Source of the DNA: Cerioporus squamosus
Lineage: Eukaryota; Basidiomycota; Agaricomycetes; Polyporales; Polyporaceae
Assembly (NCBI GenBank): GCA_022592435.1
Contig: JABYQS010000032.1
Span: 124,001 to 188,000, forward strand
Direction of reading: 5' to 3'
Length of the DNA: 64,000 nucleotides
Both the position numbers and the translations under genes were made by a program. How positions within the stretch are numbered: position 1 is the stretch's first letter; every line of letters begins with the position of its first letter. Under the pieces are notes generated by a model, which worked only from the letters and a program-made list of their open reading frames with translations, searched no databases and was not told where the DNA came from. Of this stretch, positions 22,566 through 35,248 are shown piece after piece.

Positions 22566-24170
22566 TGTTCACGATGTTGTTGTGCGTCTCGAATATCTGT
22601 AATTTGATGTCAGGTCTTCAGTGTCGTACGTGTACCGGTGAAGAGATGGCTGCTTCAGTACATTGCGATCGCTGACGACGCAGGGAACTTCAACGCCGCC
22701 TACGAGAGGCTCGATGCTAGCTGCCAGCTCTGAGCTCCTTAGCGTGCGGGCTTGCATGAACGTGACGAGGAAGCCACCACCAGTCGACATACCTGAGCGA
22801 CGTGCATACTCACAGGACAGCTGTCGCTCATGGCGGTGGCTTGACAGAAGTCCGCATGTCTCCGGGGGCCCGTTGTCCCGATGGGTCTCGAGTCTGGGTC
22901 TCTGTGCGCCCCCATCCGTCCACCAACATCCCCCGCGTCCTCTCTCTGGTCTCACGCTCGGGACTCTCTGCGCTCGCGCTGGCCTTGGTCATTCTCTGCC
23001 AGCTTCCCCTCTGCGCTTTCGCTCACTTGTTCGAGTCCTCGCTTTTATCTGCGCTCAGCAGCCTCGGCTCCTCCGTCCATCCCCATCCCCTGCCTGCCTT
23101 CGCCGTCCTCGACGTCCCCTCGCTCTCCCGTACCCAGTTCGCACCAAGGCATACACAGGACTGTCCAAGATATCGATAGCGTCCCGGCAGCGTGCTGAGA
23201 AGCAATTTAGTCGCGTGTAGCTGTTGTAGTAAGCAAATAAATACCTTTGTCTGCGGACTTCGTCCCCCGCGTAGCCGGGCTCAGATGCCCAAGTCTGTTT
23301 CCCCCCCCCCCCCTCGCTCCATATCTCACTACGCGGGTGTGCACAGCGCGTTCGTACATCGCAAGTGAATCTCTCCACCAAGGTTCGTCCCGATGCTGCG
23401 CACCGGCGCGTCTGGCTGCTCTCAGTCTGCAATTTGCCAGGTACGTTGCCGTAGCTCGAGAGCTCAGCTTGCGTATTTGTTGATAACATCGTCTTCTATC
23501 CGACCAATATATGCATCGGGCTTCTGGCCACCGTCCTCGACGAGCACATCTCGTCCTGTCACACACCCCCAACGCACCCGCCCCGATCGCGTATCCCAAG
23601 CACGCCATCTACAGACGTGTGTGAAAGATCTTCTCCAATGCCTCATCACGCCTCGCACTACAATACCGCTCCAACCCATCTCCGCCCGCGAAGCCGTGTT
23701 TACGACTGCGCCCGCCACAGATTGTCGCATGCCGACCCCGTATATCTTCGCACATGCGTCCGACATGGCCGATTCGGTAGCCGCATGCTACACGAAACAG
23801 GAACTGTCTGTATCGTTCCAATTGACCGAGGGTACGTTTCGTTACCCTTGTATTACTGCTGACCCGTGCGCAATCTTGCAGATCTCTCGGCCAGAACCCC
23901 CTTGTCCAGGTCGCCACTCATGGCGCACTCGAGCACGACTTCGGCTGCCCGACCGCCCTTCACTCACGCGCCGACGCCACTATCTACGACCCGAACCACA
24001 AAGCCCAGGCGACTACTGACGCACGGTGGATATGGCTTGAGAAGGCCGAAACGACTGTCCCAATTGCAACATCCTCACCTTCTCCCGCCGACTCCGCCGA
24101 CTCGGACCACCCTATTCCGCCCAATTCCCGCCCTGTCGACCTCGAACCGGGCGCGACGGGCTACACTGAA
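22566..24170. other. Mostly non-coding, with a possible two-exon fragment near 23690-24170
   Basis: Around 23690-23831 the frame reads AREAVFTTAPATDCRMPTP and continues to FQLTEG. An intron-like gtacgt...cttgcag (23832-23881) follows, and then a protein-like stretch LGQNPLVQVATHG ... RWIWLEKAETTVP. The phases do not join cleanly. A C-tract of about a dozen bases lies near 23300. No family is recognised. Confidence 0.25.
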
Positions 24171-24299
24171 CGTTTTTAACCGAACCGACGCACTCTCGCG
24201 TCGATCCGAAGACTTTCTCGAAATCCAGACCGCCGGCGGACGCATCAAATACGTTACGCAGGTCCTCCAGACTGTCCGACCGCGTCGCGCGCAAGTCTC

Positions 24300-25150
24300 G
24301 TCGTCGCGGCCAGCGGCCAACCCCGTCCACTCAAACCCCCGTATCTCCCCGAGCTCCGACCTGTCGCCGTCAAATAAGGTGCTACAGCTACCGTAAACGT
24401 TTCCTACGCAGCTAACCTCGATCTGAGCAGGTCTCAAAATCGCGCAAAAGTGCGATTTCCTTCGCACTTACGCGACCCGCCCGCTCTCGCCGACTCTTCC
24501 GCGCGGCCCTTTCATTCGGACGGCCGGCGGACACCTCACATGTGTTATATGGGCCTTCAGCCCCCATAGCTATAGACGGCCACGTTGCGTGCTGCGCGGA
24601 CGAGTTTCGAGATCTCGCCGTCGCGGCGGCCGGCGGCCCACTCCGCACTCCCGAACGGCCATATCTCTTGCACTCCCCGTCCTATCCCCGTCAAATTATG
24701 GTGCCTCAGGCAACGCTGAACGATCCAGATCCATCTAGTCCCATTTTGCGTCGATCCGGGCGGTTTTCAAAATCGCGTCGAGACGCGATTTCAATGCACT
24801 TCCGCCGCCCGCCCGCTCTCGCAGGCCCTGTCGCTCGCGCATAACAACCGGATGGTTGCAAAGCGCTTTAGGCATGGCGTGATAGTCCTCCAGACTGTGC
24901 ATGGCCACGCTTCGCCCTGGTAGTAGAACAAGTTTCAGGGTGAGCGGGATGCCCGGTAGGTCAGTGTCCCGTTCATATCTCCCCTGTTTCTGGCCAGATC
25001 CTCACGAAACCGGTCTTCCCAGGTAACACGAGCACGAACGCATCGGATACAGCCTGTTTCGCGCCGGTTCGGGCACGTCGAGGAAATCGCGTTCACTGCG
25101 ACTTCGTGCCACCCCGGGCTCGTCGCCGATCTCCCGGCCGTTACACGTCC
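24300..25150 (+). repeat. Degenerate GC-rich repeats with ~315-330 bp spacing
   Basis: A block containing CAAAATCGCG, a short inverted gap and GCGATTTC, then CGCCCGCTCTCGC, occurs near 24434. It recurs in similar form near 24766 (TCAAAATCGCG ... GACGCGATTTCAATGCACTT) and more weakly near 25084 (GAAATCGCG ... TGCGACTTCGTGCC). Upstream of the first two is a shared CCGTCAAAT..GGTGC motif (near 24369 and 24688). This looks like an old tandem array or nested copies of one element. Boundaries cannot be fixed by eye. Confidence 0.4.
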
Positions 25151-25543
25151 CCAACTGCCAAGTTCATTGCCCAACTCACCAGCTCTCCAGATAACTGGGT
25201 GCAACACCCGATGGCTCACGGCCTGCTCAAAGCGCCACGGAAGCTCTCGCAGCTCGAGAATGCGGCCTGCCCATCGTCGACGGCAAGAACTCGCAGATTC
25301 CGCCGGACAGCCCGACGCGAAGCTCCGTGGCGACTCGGATGGGCAGAGAACCTGTGCATATCGCGCACCGCGGTATGCGGCACTTCTCGGCCTCGACCTC
25401 TGATCGACGCACCCGCCGCCCTCGCCGCCCAGACGTGTCGAACAACACAGCTCGCTGCCCGACTCCGCTGGGGCCCGCGGCTTTCGCCGGCCGAACCCAC
25501 CGTCCGGTAAACGAGTCGCGAAGCCCGGGTCGATAATGGACAC

Positions 25544-26440
25544 CGATACACGGAGCGCAGGCTGTCTGGCATTCGCAGTGTGCGGGGAGACTCAGAGGGA
25601 GCGCGGCGGTCCCGCGTAGCGCACCTGCGCTGGACAAACCAGACGCGGCCGAGCGGCGTGCCATACCTTACTACGCGGCGCACGACGTACAACGTGATAC
25701 CTGTCGTGCATGGCTTTCGCCGATCTACCGGTTCGAAGGCTTGTAACTTGAAGAGTAGCGAGCCTAGTGGAGATAGCCCGCACTGCGAGCCGCCCTAGTA
25801 TCAGTTCACCTGACGTAAGTACACGAACCGGGCTTGTACCTGGGTTGGTGTTCGCTGCCATTCAACATGGGGTTGGTGTTCGCTGCCAATGCCTGTTGCG
25901 ACGAGGAGGGGTCTCGTGACGACTCGAATGTTCAAGTTCAAGCGAGACACGAGAGTGTCGTCAGGGTTCTGCAAGGATGGTCGGCAATGATAGCCTTGTG
26001 AATTTCAGTGCTGAGAGCCAGAAGGAGGGTTGAGTAATATCTGTGGCTTGGTACAGTTCAATCCCTAATAGTGTAGGTGTTAGGTACGTCGGACTTGCTG
26101 TATGCGTGTACGCGGGTGTTCGAATCCGTAAAAGGTCGTATTCTAGTTTTCATGATGAAGGCATTATTCTTCGAGAAGACAGGGAGAGAGGAACCTTGCT
26201 AAGATGGTTCACAATGAGATCAGGCGTCGCCACCCTCGGATCGAAGACGCATGTAGATAGTAATGGATATTTGCGTCTCAGTTTGCGACAACAGCTACGT
26301 ATGGTACTAGGAGTGTCGAAGAGCTTCGGGAGGCTGCAGATGCCCCCGCGCCGAGGACGTTGGCGGCAACAATCCACTGGGCTCGCACAGCACGAATTCG
26401 CTCAAGGCCATGGTTCGTTTTTGTGCTATGCGCCTGTGAA
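25544..26440. other. No gene recognised
   Basis: Short frames only. A short direct repeat (GGTTGGTGTTCGCTGCCA, near 25843 and 25871) lies 28 bases apart. One GTTCGAATCC word near 26116 resembles a tRNA T-arm but has no cloverleaf around it. Confidence 0.45.
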
Positions 26441-26445
26441 GTTCG

Positions 26446-27560
26446 TTAACGGGGATTTGCAAGATCAGACCCCATGATGAGCGCGAGCCGGATTTCCCGG
26501 TTGCACCATGCGAACAGATCTTCGATGAAAGCGGCTTGATCTTGGTCGTCGAAGAACACCACGAGGCTGTGGTAGTATTGTTCTTGTGAAAAGCCTGCAG
26601 CAGGCCAAGCGCGAAGTAAACCTGCCAGCGTAGAATACATATGATCAAGCCCGGCACGTAGATGAGTACTGGTGATGAGATCGACAGTGGAAGCGAGAGA
26701 CGTACATGACTGGCTGCATAGGCGATCGAGGGTCATCTTGTGATACCGTGGATCTCCGCTTTCCTGGAGCGTGTTCCGCAAACCGCATTGGCAGCAACTG
26801 CGACGTCTCTAGCAAAAGCGGACGAGGGGCTGCTGAATATATGAAGGACTTCCCACAGTGAAGGGAAACCAAAGCCTGTACGGTAAGATGAGAACAGTGA
26901 TTTACGAGAACGATCAACGAGCCTGTCAAAAAACCCGGACTCGCGAGCACCAAGACTGTGATCGCCGTACTCGTGACATATCTTGGGCCAATACAACCCA
27001 TCGACGGTGTCGCCGTCGACAGTGGCGGTATGGTTAGTGAGGGCGTTCTAGACTCTGCGAAGGTCGATACCGCTTAGGGTAGGAGAGACCATACTGTTCG
27101 TCGGTGTAGTCGAGTTCTGCTGGACAGAGCTCTTCGCCAATGACACACTTTCTGAACCCGCGGTTTGCTCTCACTGCGTTCAGCGTTGCTACCTGTGAAC
27201 AGCTACACAGAGCACCATCAATCGCATGCATCCGGAGCTCCTAGTAACATGACAATAGCGTACTACTCACCGTAGTCTGGAATGCCTGAAGGGTGCGGCC
27301 GTTTGCATGATGGCATTTCTCCATGGTGTCGTCAAGGTTTGGAACCATCTCGAGGAGCTGCTTGTAAGATCGAGAGTCGCGACGCTGTCTGTGGGATCGA
27401 ACAGAGAGCTGTGACCAACATGCCTCGAAGGTGAATAATTGGAGGACTCACTGGACGGTATATTCCCGCCACTGCTTAGCATGAACACGCTCCCAGCCCG
27501 CCTGCAACACGATGGCCGGAAGCGCAAACATCTCGATCGTGGCACCAATCTTCCAGCCAT
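26446..27560 (-). pseudogene. DUF6698-like protein, broken
   Basis: Read on the minus strand, blocks typical of a family widespread in Agaricomycetes appear in order. They are SYKQLLEMVPNLDDTMEK near 27370, then an intron-like gap (gtgagt...actag, only 30 nt), then GEELCPAELDYTDEQ near 27130. After these come LHIFSSPSSAFAR near 26830 (the family's GFKHIFTSPSS block) and HSLVVFFDDQDQAAFIEDL near 26560 with FAWCNRE at the end. The pieces lie in at least two frames, so the gene is probably inactive. The function of the family is unknown. Assignment rests on remembered family motifs; DUF6698 is my best match. It lies directly downstream of the Plavaka-like remains on the same strand. Confidence 0.55.
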
Positions 27561-27671
27561 ACTGCTTGATTATGACCGGTGGTTGTGCTCGTTGCTTCCC
27601 AGAAGCAGTCAGAGTTAGCGGCTGGGCGGGGGTAGTAGGAAGCGGACAAATCCTGGGTTGATGCAGGCGAG

Positions 27672-29270
27672 TCAGGCATGAGGCTTCGGGGGGAAGAAGA
27701 GCGGCGGTTGGGCGAACACGGTGCGCCCTGGGTGCTTTTCTCGGGATACGACCATGGCGTCGCAGTGGTCAGAAGAGACATCGAAAAAGTCGCGGCCACA
27801 GCAGATATCGTAGATGGTGTAGTTGATGTGTAGGGTTTGTTGGAGATACATACGGTCGTGCTCGAAGAGGAGTCCCGCGCGCTCTCGATCGGAGAAGGCG
27901 TGTTCATCGTCGAATTTGTTGTCAAGGCGTCTCAGTAGTTGGGGCTTCGAACGAAGTCCTACATGGCAGAGACGAATCAGTACACCATCCGATGCGGGCA
28001 TTCTGGGTGACTGTGCAGCGTGCATACCTGAGCGGCAGGGTGTGCAAGATGGTGGTGGACAAAGTAGACCTTCGAAGATTTGGCGATATGGTGGTGGACA
28101 TCAAGGCGGTACGTCCTCACCTCGCCGTCCGGAGCATCATCCGAGCAGGCGACGGCGTACGTGAACGGTCATGAACTCCGGCTTCTGCCGAGGGCCTGCC
28201 GCAGGTCGTGCATTGAGAGGTAGGAGTTGAACGGGTGCTTCCCCGGTCGCGCCACTGGCAGATATTGCTGAGACTGCCTGGCGATGGGTACGCGCACGCG
28301 CCTCTGTATGGTATGTTGCGCATGCGACGTCCTTGAACTTGCGCAGAGCAACGGTGAAACAAGTGAATACGATGCGAGTGATTGTGAGGGTCGCGTCGAC
28401 GTGCATTCGAGGCTTATGGAGGCCGTGCAAGAAGACGGTCAGGAGAAGAAGATCCAAGACGATCGTGTTATTTGGTTCAGGGAGGAGGCGCTCGTATACT
28501 GCAATGAAACACTGATCAACTGGCGTGAGCATTCATGGGTAGCCTGATGATACTATGCGCATGAGAACTAACCTGTGGAGCATCATCGAAGTCCCGTGCC
28601 GCGATCTGCTTCATCTCTGCGAGATTATTCATGAAGCGACGTATAGTGTTGCGCTCAGATACCGGTGTCGCGTAATGCTTGCGACCTCCACGCTTCGCCA
28701 TGGACCTGTTGCAATGGCGGTGACATGCCTTCTCTGGTACGCGGAGGCTGCCTCTTCCAGCGGGCGTCGTGGATGTCCTCGAGCTTGAAGTCTGGATGGA
28801 AAAGCGTGTCGATGAGGACCTCTCGGTCCTCCTTCGACTGCGTACCCCTGCGCAAGTACCACTTGCCACAGAGGAACGAGGATAAGTTCGGGTACGATGC
28901 AAAGCGGACGCCGCCCTGCGACGGTTTCTGTACTTGTGATCAGACCGCGCTATCGTCCACCAGTTCCGCGAGTGTGACAGTGTCCGAGTCTGGATCCCCT
29001 ATTGGACGGCACCCAGCATACTCGCGTGTAAGCCCAAAGCGATTCGCGGGCGTGCGCAGTGTCGTGCTCGCCAGATGAACTCGGTGACAAACGAGGGGAG
29101 CCTGGCGGGTGACAAGGGGGTCGGACCGTCTGAGATGTAATCGAGAAAGCGTCCTGGCAGCTGGCTGCGGTTGGATCGAATCAAACGACTTTGTGCAGTC
29201 AGGGGAGGAGGAGATGGGGGAAGAGGAGAACAAGGGGGAATAGGGAGAGGTCCAGGATAGTCGTCCATCT
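27672..29270 (-). pseudogene. Plavaka-like transposon protein, core deleted
   Basis: N- and C-terminal blocks of a large Agaricomycete transposon protein remain on the minus strand. The N-terminal side has a Pro-rich start (MDDYPGPLPIPPCSPLPP, 29268), then NRFGLTREYAG and DTVTLAELVDDSA near 29000, then PNLSSFLCGKWYLRRG near 28870 with DTLFHPDFKLEDIHDARW. The C-terminal side has LHKPRMHVDATLTI near 28410, ALRKFKDVACATYHT, and finally SDRERAGLLFEHDRMYLQQ with INYTIYDICCGRD and SDHCDAMVVSRE near 27750-27890. The long central part, where the catalytic residues would sit, is not found between them, so this copy is internally deleted and frame-broken. The family name is from memory of these motifs; I did not find its terminal repeats. 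Confidence 0.55.
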
Positions 29271-31739
29271 GATCACTGTGCGCGACGGTGCCGACGCGCG
29301 GTTCTGCGGTATCTGTTACCTAGAAGACGAAGCATGTTAGTATGGACCAAAGTACACTGTCTTAACGCACCTGAGGCTCGTCCGGGAGTGCACTCGGATC
29401 TGCCGAACTCCCTGCCGTTGTCCACCCATCCAGCCGCCTACGCTTCGGAGCGCGCGGGGGCCGCAGCCTGGTTGCTTTGGTTCCAAGCTGCAAGGAAGAT
29501 GCGCTGGCGATGAACCCATGCAGCGCACGTTCTCTGATGTCTCAAGAGACCGTTGTCTCTGCAATTCTTGTCGCAGACGCAGTCGAGGCTTGACATCCTG
29601 TATCCTCAGAAGAGCGCAGATTTGAGCCGGGGCTCAGCTTGTCGAGAGCCCGAGAGTGAGTCATATTCAAGTTAAACCCGACAGCGACACTAGTATCGTT
29701 GACACGCTTCACTTTCGGGGCATAGCGACAAGACTTACCTGCCTGAGCCAGGACTCGCAACTCTGGTGCTCTCATCTCTACGCCTTGTCGGTTGCTTGTA
29801 ATCCTTATGGCAGCCGACATGGCCTCGCAAATAGTAGCAAAGCAGTAAGTGCATTGACCAGGAATACAAGCTGCGCAAGTATTTTGAGAGACGTGTACGA
29901 TGGGCTGGGATCTGGTACGTAAGGCCCGAAATGGGCATCCATTCTCACGGCACCCTTTCGCAGTGTTCTGCGCTGCCAGTACTAGTGCAGACCAGGACCT
30001 TGAACGCTCTTACCAGTCCAGGAGGGGGCCCCGATGTGCACGTCATGATGGGTATACAACTACCAAGTCCACTCGTCTTGACTGCGGCAAACCGCCATAC
30101 TCTAACTAAGACCCTACTAGTGGCTGCTTATGCGACTGGGTGACCTACAGGCAGATCAGTATGCGATGCTGAGGTTCGTCAAGTGAATTGATGTGCTACT
30201 TGGATCGCGACAAAGCCTTGCTACTTACACCCTTCGACACACAATAGCCATTACCATGCAATCCGGTAAGTCGTAGCATCGACCTAAGTTGATCTAGTCT
30301 CATGATCACCGTCCGTGAGGATTGGTACGACTAATTCTGAATCACCATCGTCTTGCAGGTACCGCCTACCTTGGAGTGACTGCGGTCAGTCGCTCGAATG
30401 GTCTGCGCTCGCACAGCCCGAAGATAATTGAAGAGAAGTGTCCTTGGATGCGTCATCTCGTCCTCCGTCGGTCTTGTTCCCCAGCTCTCTTTTTCTTCCG
30501 CCGGTGTCCGGATCCCCCTCCATGGTGCGAAGAGGGCGATCTCCACCTGCCGTCTTCACCGCGTTCTCTTGGTATATCAAGGGCGCGCACCAGGAAACGC
30601 GTCTTTGTACTCCTCACCGTCCGCCTTCTCTTGATTACCCTCGGCTGTGTGCGCGTTGAGAGCGTAGACTTACCTTCGCGAATGGGAGGCGAGGGCGTGG
30701 ACTCCTCGCCCCGATTCCGGCTCCTCTCTCTTTTGTCCCCCCCCCCCTCCCCCCCTCTGCGAGGAAGTCACCATGCCTTCATATCCGCCCGCACTCCCCG
30801 CGATATTCTTCTTGTAGATGCGGGCACAACGGGGAATGGCGAGGAGATATGCCTCTCCTCCCGCCGGCGCTCTCACTCCTGCAAGGGACACAGACCAGCC
30901 ATGGCGATGTATGGCGCTCAGCTGACTTCGAACGGGGGGAACAATCCGACTTCGCCTTCACAGGATCAAGGAAGAAAGAGATTATAACGGATGATTGGGC
31001 TGGCGCTGCGGCTGAAGTGCGCCCGGCTGAGGACATCATAATATTGCAGCATGTCCGCCACCACCGCCATGAGAGATGCGAGTGGGGTCGAATCCGAAGT
31101 CAGATCGAGAGTGTTGGCAGGTAAGTTACTGGGCATACTCGTCCTCAGCAGTTCCCGTGGATATTAGACCATCTCCGCCCACGAGCATACCTTCCTAGAT
31201 GTACGCTTCCAACCTTCCCTACCTAAGCTTCCCTACTCTGTTGCCCTACACGAGCACGGGGCTTGGATTGGCGGCACCCCAGGAAGATCTCGTACTATAG
31301 CTATGTGCGAATGGACAGACCGCCCACTCGGATTACGATGAGAATATCAAACTCTGTACCCGCCAAGACCCGTCTCACAATCGAGAAGATCTCGCCCCTG
31401 CATCCGAACAACTATGCACCCGATACGGCGACAATGCGCCATACTGTCGTTCCTAAGCTGTAGCGACCAGTACCATTCACAGCGGCGACATCATTCCTTG
31501 CCAAGATCCGCGTCCCGGACTTTGGCCATGGCCAGTTCTTCGCATGTCGCACGCCGTAGACAGCTGTCGCCCATTATACACTATCACGTCGTCGCGTCGT
31601 CGCTGCCCGCCACGAGCTGGCGCATCATATTTTGTTGTACTAGTACGTACATGTAGGATAGCTCTACATGTACATACGGTACCTTCGATGCTGTGGCCAT
31701 GTGTTACCTGTCAGTGTCTTGGCCGCGACGGGCGCAGAC
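29271..31739. other. No gene recognised; C-rich tract at 30737-30755
   Basis: Only short frames. The longest plus-strand frame (30322-30987) has an unremarkable composition and ends in low complexity. A run of 11 C, one T and 7 C lies at 30737-30755. CT-rich stretches near 30460-30730 could be an orphan promoter. Confidence 0.4.
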
Positions 31740-32335
31740 CTCCACCCCAGGAGAGTTCCACCTCCTCTCCGCCACGAGTACCCCGTTCCTGCTCGCACAC
31801 CTTCACCCGCTGGCCATCCAAAGACAAACGGCAGCATGACGAGCACCGGTAAGTTCGCGGGCTCAGCGACGGAGAGCCTGACAGTCAAGGCCATCATGTA
31901 AGACAGCATCGTCCTCCCTGCGCATCCCGCGCAAAGCCTCTCTGCTAGAGGAGGAGGAGGAGGAGGAGGGTATTTTCAGGCGTCTATCAACGCTACGTGA
32001 GCCGGCCCGCACACTGACGCTGACGACGTCTGCGAGAGCTGCGCACGCGCATCCGGGAACAAGTTTGCGGTCCAGGAGGTCGTGCATGCGCAGCTCCAGC
32101 GCGTCCGTGGTTGGGTGGGCATCATCCGAGAGGCAGCCGTCCATCGTTGCCGCTTTGTGTGTGAGGGCATGCCACCCTCGAAAAAGACGTCGAGCGTTGG
32201 CACGCTGAGCCCTCAGGCCTTGCGGTATGTGTGTGGCGAGCAGGACTGGCGGGGCGGCCTCTGCTTGCGCCGACCGGAAAACATCGATCGCGATTCGGTT
32301 GTGCAACGCGCTACGCGAGGACCTATCTAGCGGCT
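31740..32335 (+). pseudogene. Relic copy of the PB1-domain gene found at 55.5-56.4 kb
   Basis: The DNA and translated frames match the gene at 55490-56406 piece by piece. They share GSATESLTVKAIM followed by a stop where the other copy has LTVKAILQDSLVLLRIPR, then the codons for RIPRK and a GAG-repeat expansion (31949-31969). Also shared are FAVQE-like codons near 32065, and VGTLSPQALRYVCGEQD near 32199 (VGTLNPQSLRYVYVEQE in the other copy). Multiple stops and frame changes make it non-functional. It sits upstream of the PRP6 relic and points the other way. Confidence 0.7.
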
Positions 32336-32875
32336 GCGCAATTATTCAGTAGACGTGTCACGTGCATGGCGGGAGCAAGAACGCATACGAGGACCGACCG
32401 ACTGCGTCAGCTCGTACCGTAGTACCCTGTCGTTGGACGGAGTCTTGGGCTAGCTGTCTGATTGGGGCAGCGTGAGTTCAAATGCTCTTCGGGTCCTTGT
32501 GCGACCACGGGATGGTGGGTGTTCTTACCTTGGCTTCGGCGGCGGCGCGGCGCCCCCGCTGCGCTACTCGGCTCGGACGCCGGCGCCTCCTCAAGCCGGC
32601 TGGCAAGGATTCAGAGATCGACGTTCTTCGGACACGCCTTTGTCACCGCTGCGTACGCCGCCCGCGTTGAGGCAAGGTTGCCCTACTGGTGGTGGATCTG
32701 TCCCTGTATCATGCGCAAACCTTCTCGTTGATTGCGGAGTCTCGGGTGCGTTTGATACTACATAGTTGGCCCTGTTGCCGCTCAAAGACGGCAGACTTGA
32801 TCCGAATCTGCAGGTGTATGCTCGTTAGCGTCCCGAACATAACATATCACAGAGCTGATTAGTGACGAGGACGGC

Positions 32876-34420
32876 TTACCCTCTGAGTGTCCCTGACGGT
32901 CCGCGCACGCACGAGAAGCTCTCGGGCGACGTGGAGCTTGCCGCTCTCCGCCTCAACTTGACGGCGACCAACCCGATGAACTCGGTCTCAGGATTGGCGA
33001 TGAAAGCTCGCTCCAAGATCCCGCGTGCGGAGGGTACGTCCTCAGCCAGCCACTTCTCCTTGGCCCACATGAGCCACAGTACTTCTGCCTGTGGACGATG
33101 GGGTACGGCACGCTCCAAACTGGCGTTGATAGACTGACTCCCTGTAAAGGAGCACCTCTTTAGCAACCAGGAGGCTGAGATCAACCCATGAACAGATCGA
33201 ATACCTCATTCCACGCGCCTTCTCCAGATCGGCTGCCTTCCACCACAAGCTCTGTATCCTCAGCGGAACAGCGAGGATCACCCTGGCTGCACCCATGTTG
33301 CCCTTGGCCCCCCGCCGCCTGGACATCGCTCGTGTAGGTATCCAAGTGGTCCTCCTACCCGAAATCTTTTGCGACTGTCGTGCCAATCGCCTCGCACGTC
33401 CGCAGCGCACCCTCGTTCTCGCACTGCACTGCCTACTTGAGCCATTGCTCGCGCGTGAGCAGGACCTGGTGCGGGCGGAGGTCACGCCCGCCCGACTCGA
33501 TGGCCTTGTCGCCGAGAGCGAGCTCCTTCTCGCGTTGCTCCGTTGACTTCTCCGTCGTGGGAGCCTCCTGCTCGAGCGGGCGGCCGGCGGCGGTCCAGAT
33601 CTCGTGGCTCGTCGAGATCACCTTGGGGGCTTTGTTGAGCACAGCCGTCGCCTTGTCGGGGGGTTCCAGGTGCGCGAGTGAGAACCAGAGCTTGACGGAC
33701 TGCGGGATCACTTCGACAGCGCGGGAGAGGAGATGTGGGCATCAGAGGCGGAAGACTTGAGGTTGACCCTCGGTCGGGATGTGTTCGAGTGCTGCAGGCA
33801 GGGTGAGCACTGGTACAAATCTACGCTGAAGAAGACTCACCTTTGCGCAGGACACGTTTCTTGGGCCAAATCAGCAGCGTTCATTCAGATCTTCGAGTTC
33901 TTCCCGATCTGTTCAGTATTCGCCAGGATAACCTTCGCGCCATCGTTGTTCTGTAGGGGTATTCTGATCAGAATCGTGGAACGAAGCTAGGCAGCCGACT
34001 CACGTGCGGCGTCCAACAGTTGTCATTCTTCGCGCACTGCTCACATCCCTGCTTGATGAGCTTGTGCGCTGAGACCAGACCATCCGGCTAGCCTGCTCCT
34101 CCAGACGAGTAGCGGCGATCCGTTCACGAGCATCTTTCGAATATAACTTAACAAGTGAGTCGAAGAGCATGCGCGCCCACTTGATACCCCCAATATCGGC
34201 GTCGCTCTTGCTTACAATGCTGTCGAGGGAGATAAAGTAGCCCTTCGGATAGATGGACGTCTGCAAACCCCGTCGCAGTGCCCGAGACGGTCGAGCTTGA
34301 GGGAGACGACCTCTGGCGAAGTTCGTCAGTGTGCCGTTGTCCGCCTCCCGTCTGGTCAGCGACCGAGCACCAAGAGCGCACAAGTCATCGAAGGCACGAC
34401 ATGCCAGAACACAAGAGCTG
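32876..34420 (-). pseudogene. PRP6-type pre-mRNA splicing factor relic
   Basis: PRP6 is a tri-snRNP protein built of half-TPR (HAT) repeats. Minus-strand pieces in order are DNGTLTNF near 34335, PKGYFISLDSIVSKSDADIG near 34225, WARMLFDSLVK near 34175, and ATRLEEQASRMVW near 34100. Then come AKVILAN near 33935, IPQSVKLWFSLAHLEPPDKA near 33710, TSHEIWTAAGRPLEQEA near 33620, RPHQVLLTREQWLK near 33475, and finally [19 protein letters not shown] near 33085 with [14 protein letters not shown]...AG intron is retained between about 33840 and 33788, so it is a genomic duplicate, not a retrocopy. Stops and frameshifts occur throughout. The last HAT repeats are missing. Confidence 0.78.
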
Positions 34421-35248
34421 CACGCACCGTCTGTTGGTTGTGCCAAGGTAGGAGTGTCATGATCGTGTAGATGGTAGAACCGGTATCCGCCCTGGAACCG
34501 CAATGCATGTCGATGTTGTTCGGCAAAGCGATCGAGTCCTCCTTCGACGAGGTGATAGGCGCAAGCAGGGCATGCCGAAGGACCACTTTGCTAGTTGAAC
34601 ACGAACGACTGTAGATCGGACGGCTTGCCCGCAAGGTCCGCGAAGGCCGCCCTACGCACAAGGTGGTTGCAAGAGAGTGATGATTATGAGACTTCCGCTG
34701 CCGACGAAACGTATCTGTTGGAGAAGAAGTTACTACTCGTCGATCTTGACATTGAACCGATCCAACATATAAGAATGGCGTCCGGTTTGGACCTACTCAC
34801 CTGGGCTACAGGAAGACGAGTTTCTCACGTCGCATCCGCTGAAATCTTACTCGCGATGGCAGAGTACGCAAGTATCCTGCAGCTGATCGTTGCACGTGTC
34901 CGCATGCTGCCGGGTTTCGCCCGCCGAAGCTGCGTGTATAGAGGGCGGAGCCTCTGCAGCTCTGCGTCCAGTGCGGCAGCGTTCGTTGTCAGTGGCTCGA
35001 ACGTGGCATGGGCTATACTGTGTCAACGGAGTCAATCAGCCGCAAGCAGGAGGTAACCCAGATAGCCAATAACCACACCTCAAAGGTTATAGTATGGCCG
35101 CGAGGTCCGCAACGCCGCCGAGAGCATCTTGTGCGCCATTGCGACTGCGGAAAGAGAGAAGGTGCATTACGATTAGCTCCACTCGTGCTTCCGCCCTAGA
35201 TGGGTGAATTGGAGGGCGGCAGAACGCAGACGGACCTCTAACGTGGCA

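Noticed and set aside
26100..26130. tRNA-like T-arm GTTCGAATCC
   Set aside because: No acceptor, D- or anticodon-stem pairing around it.
30322..30987. 221-codon plus-strand frame
   Set aside because: Composition is not protein-like, it contains the poly-C tract and has no motifs or splice support.
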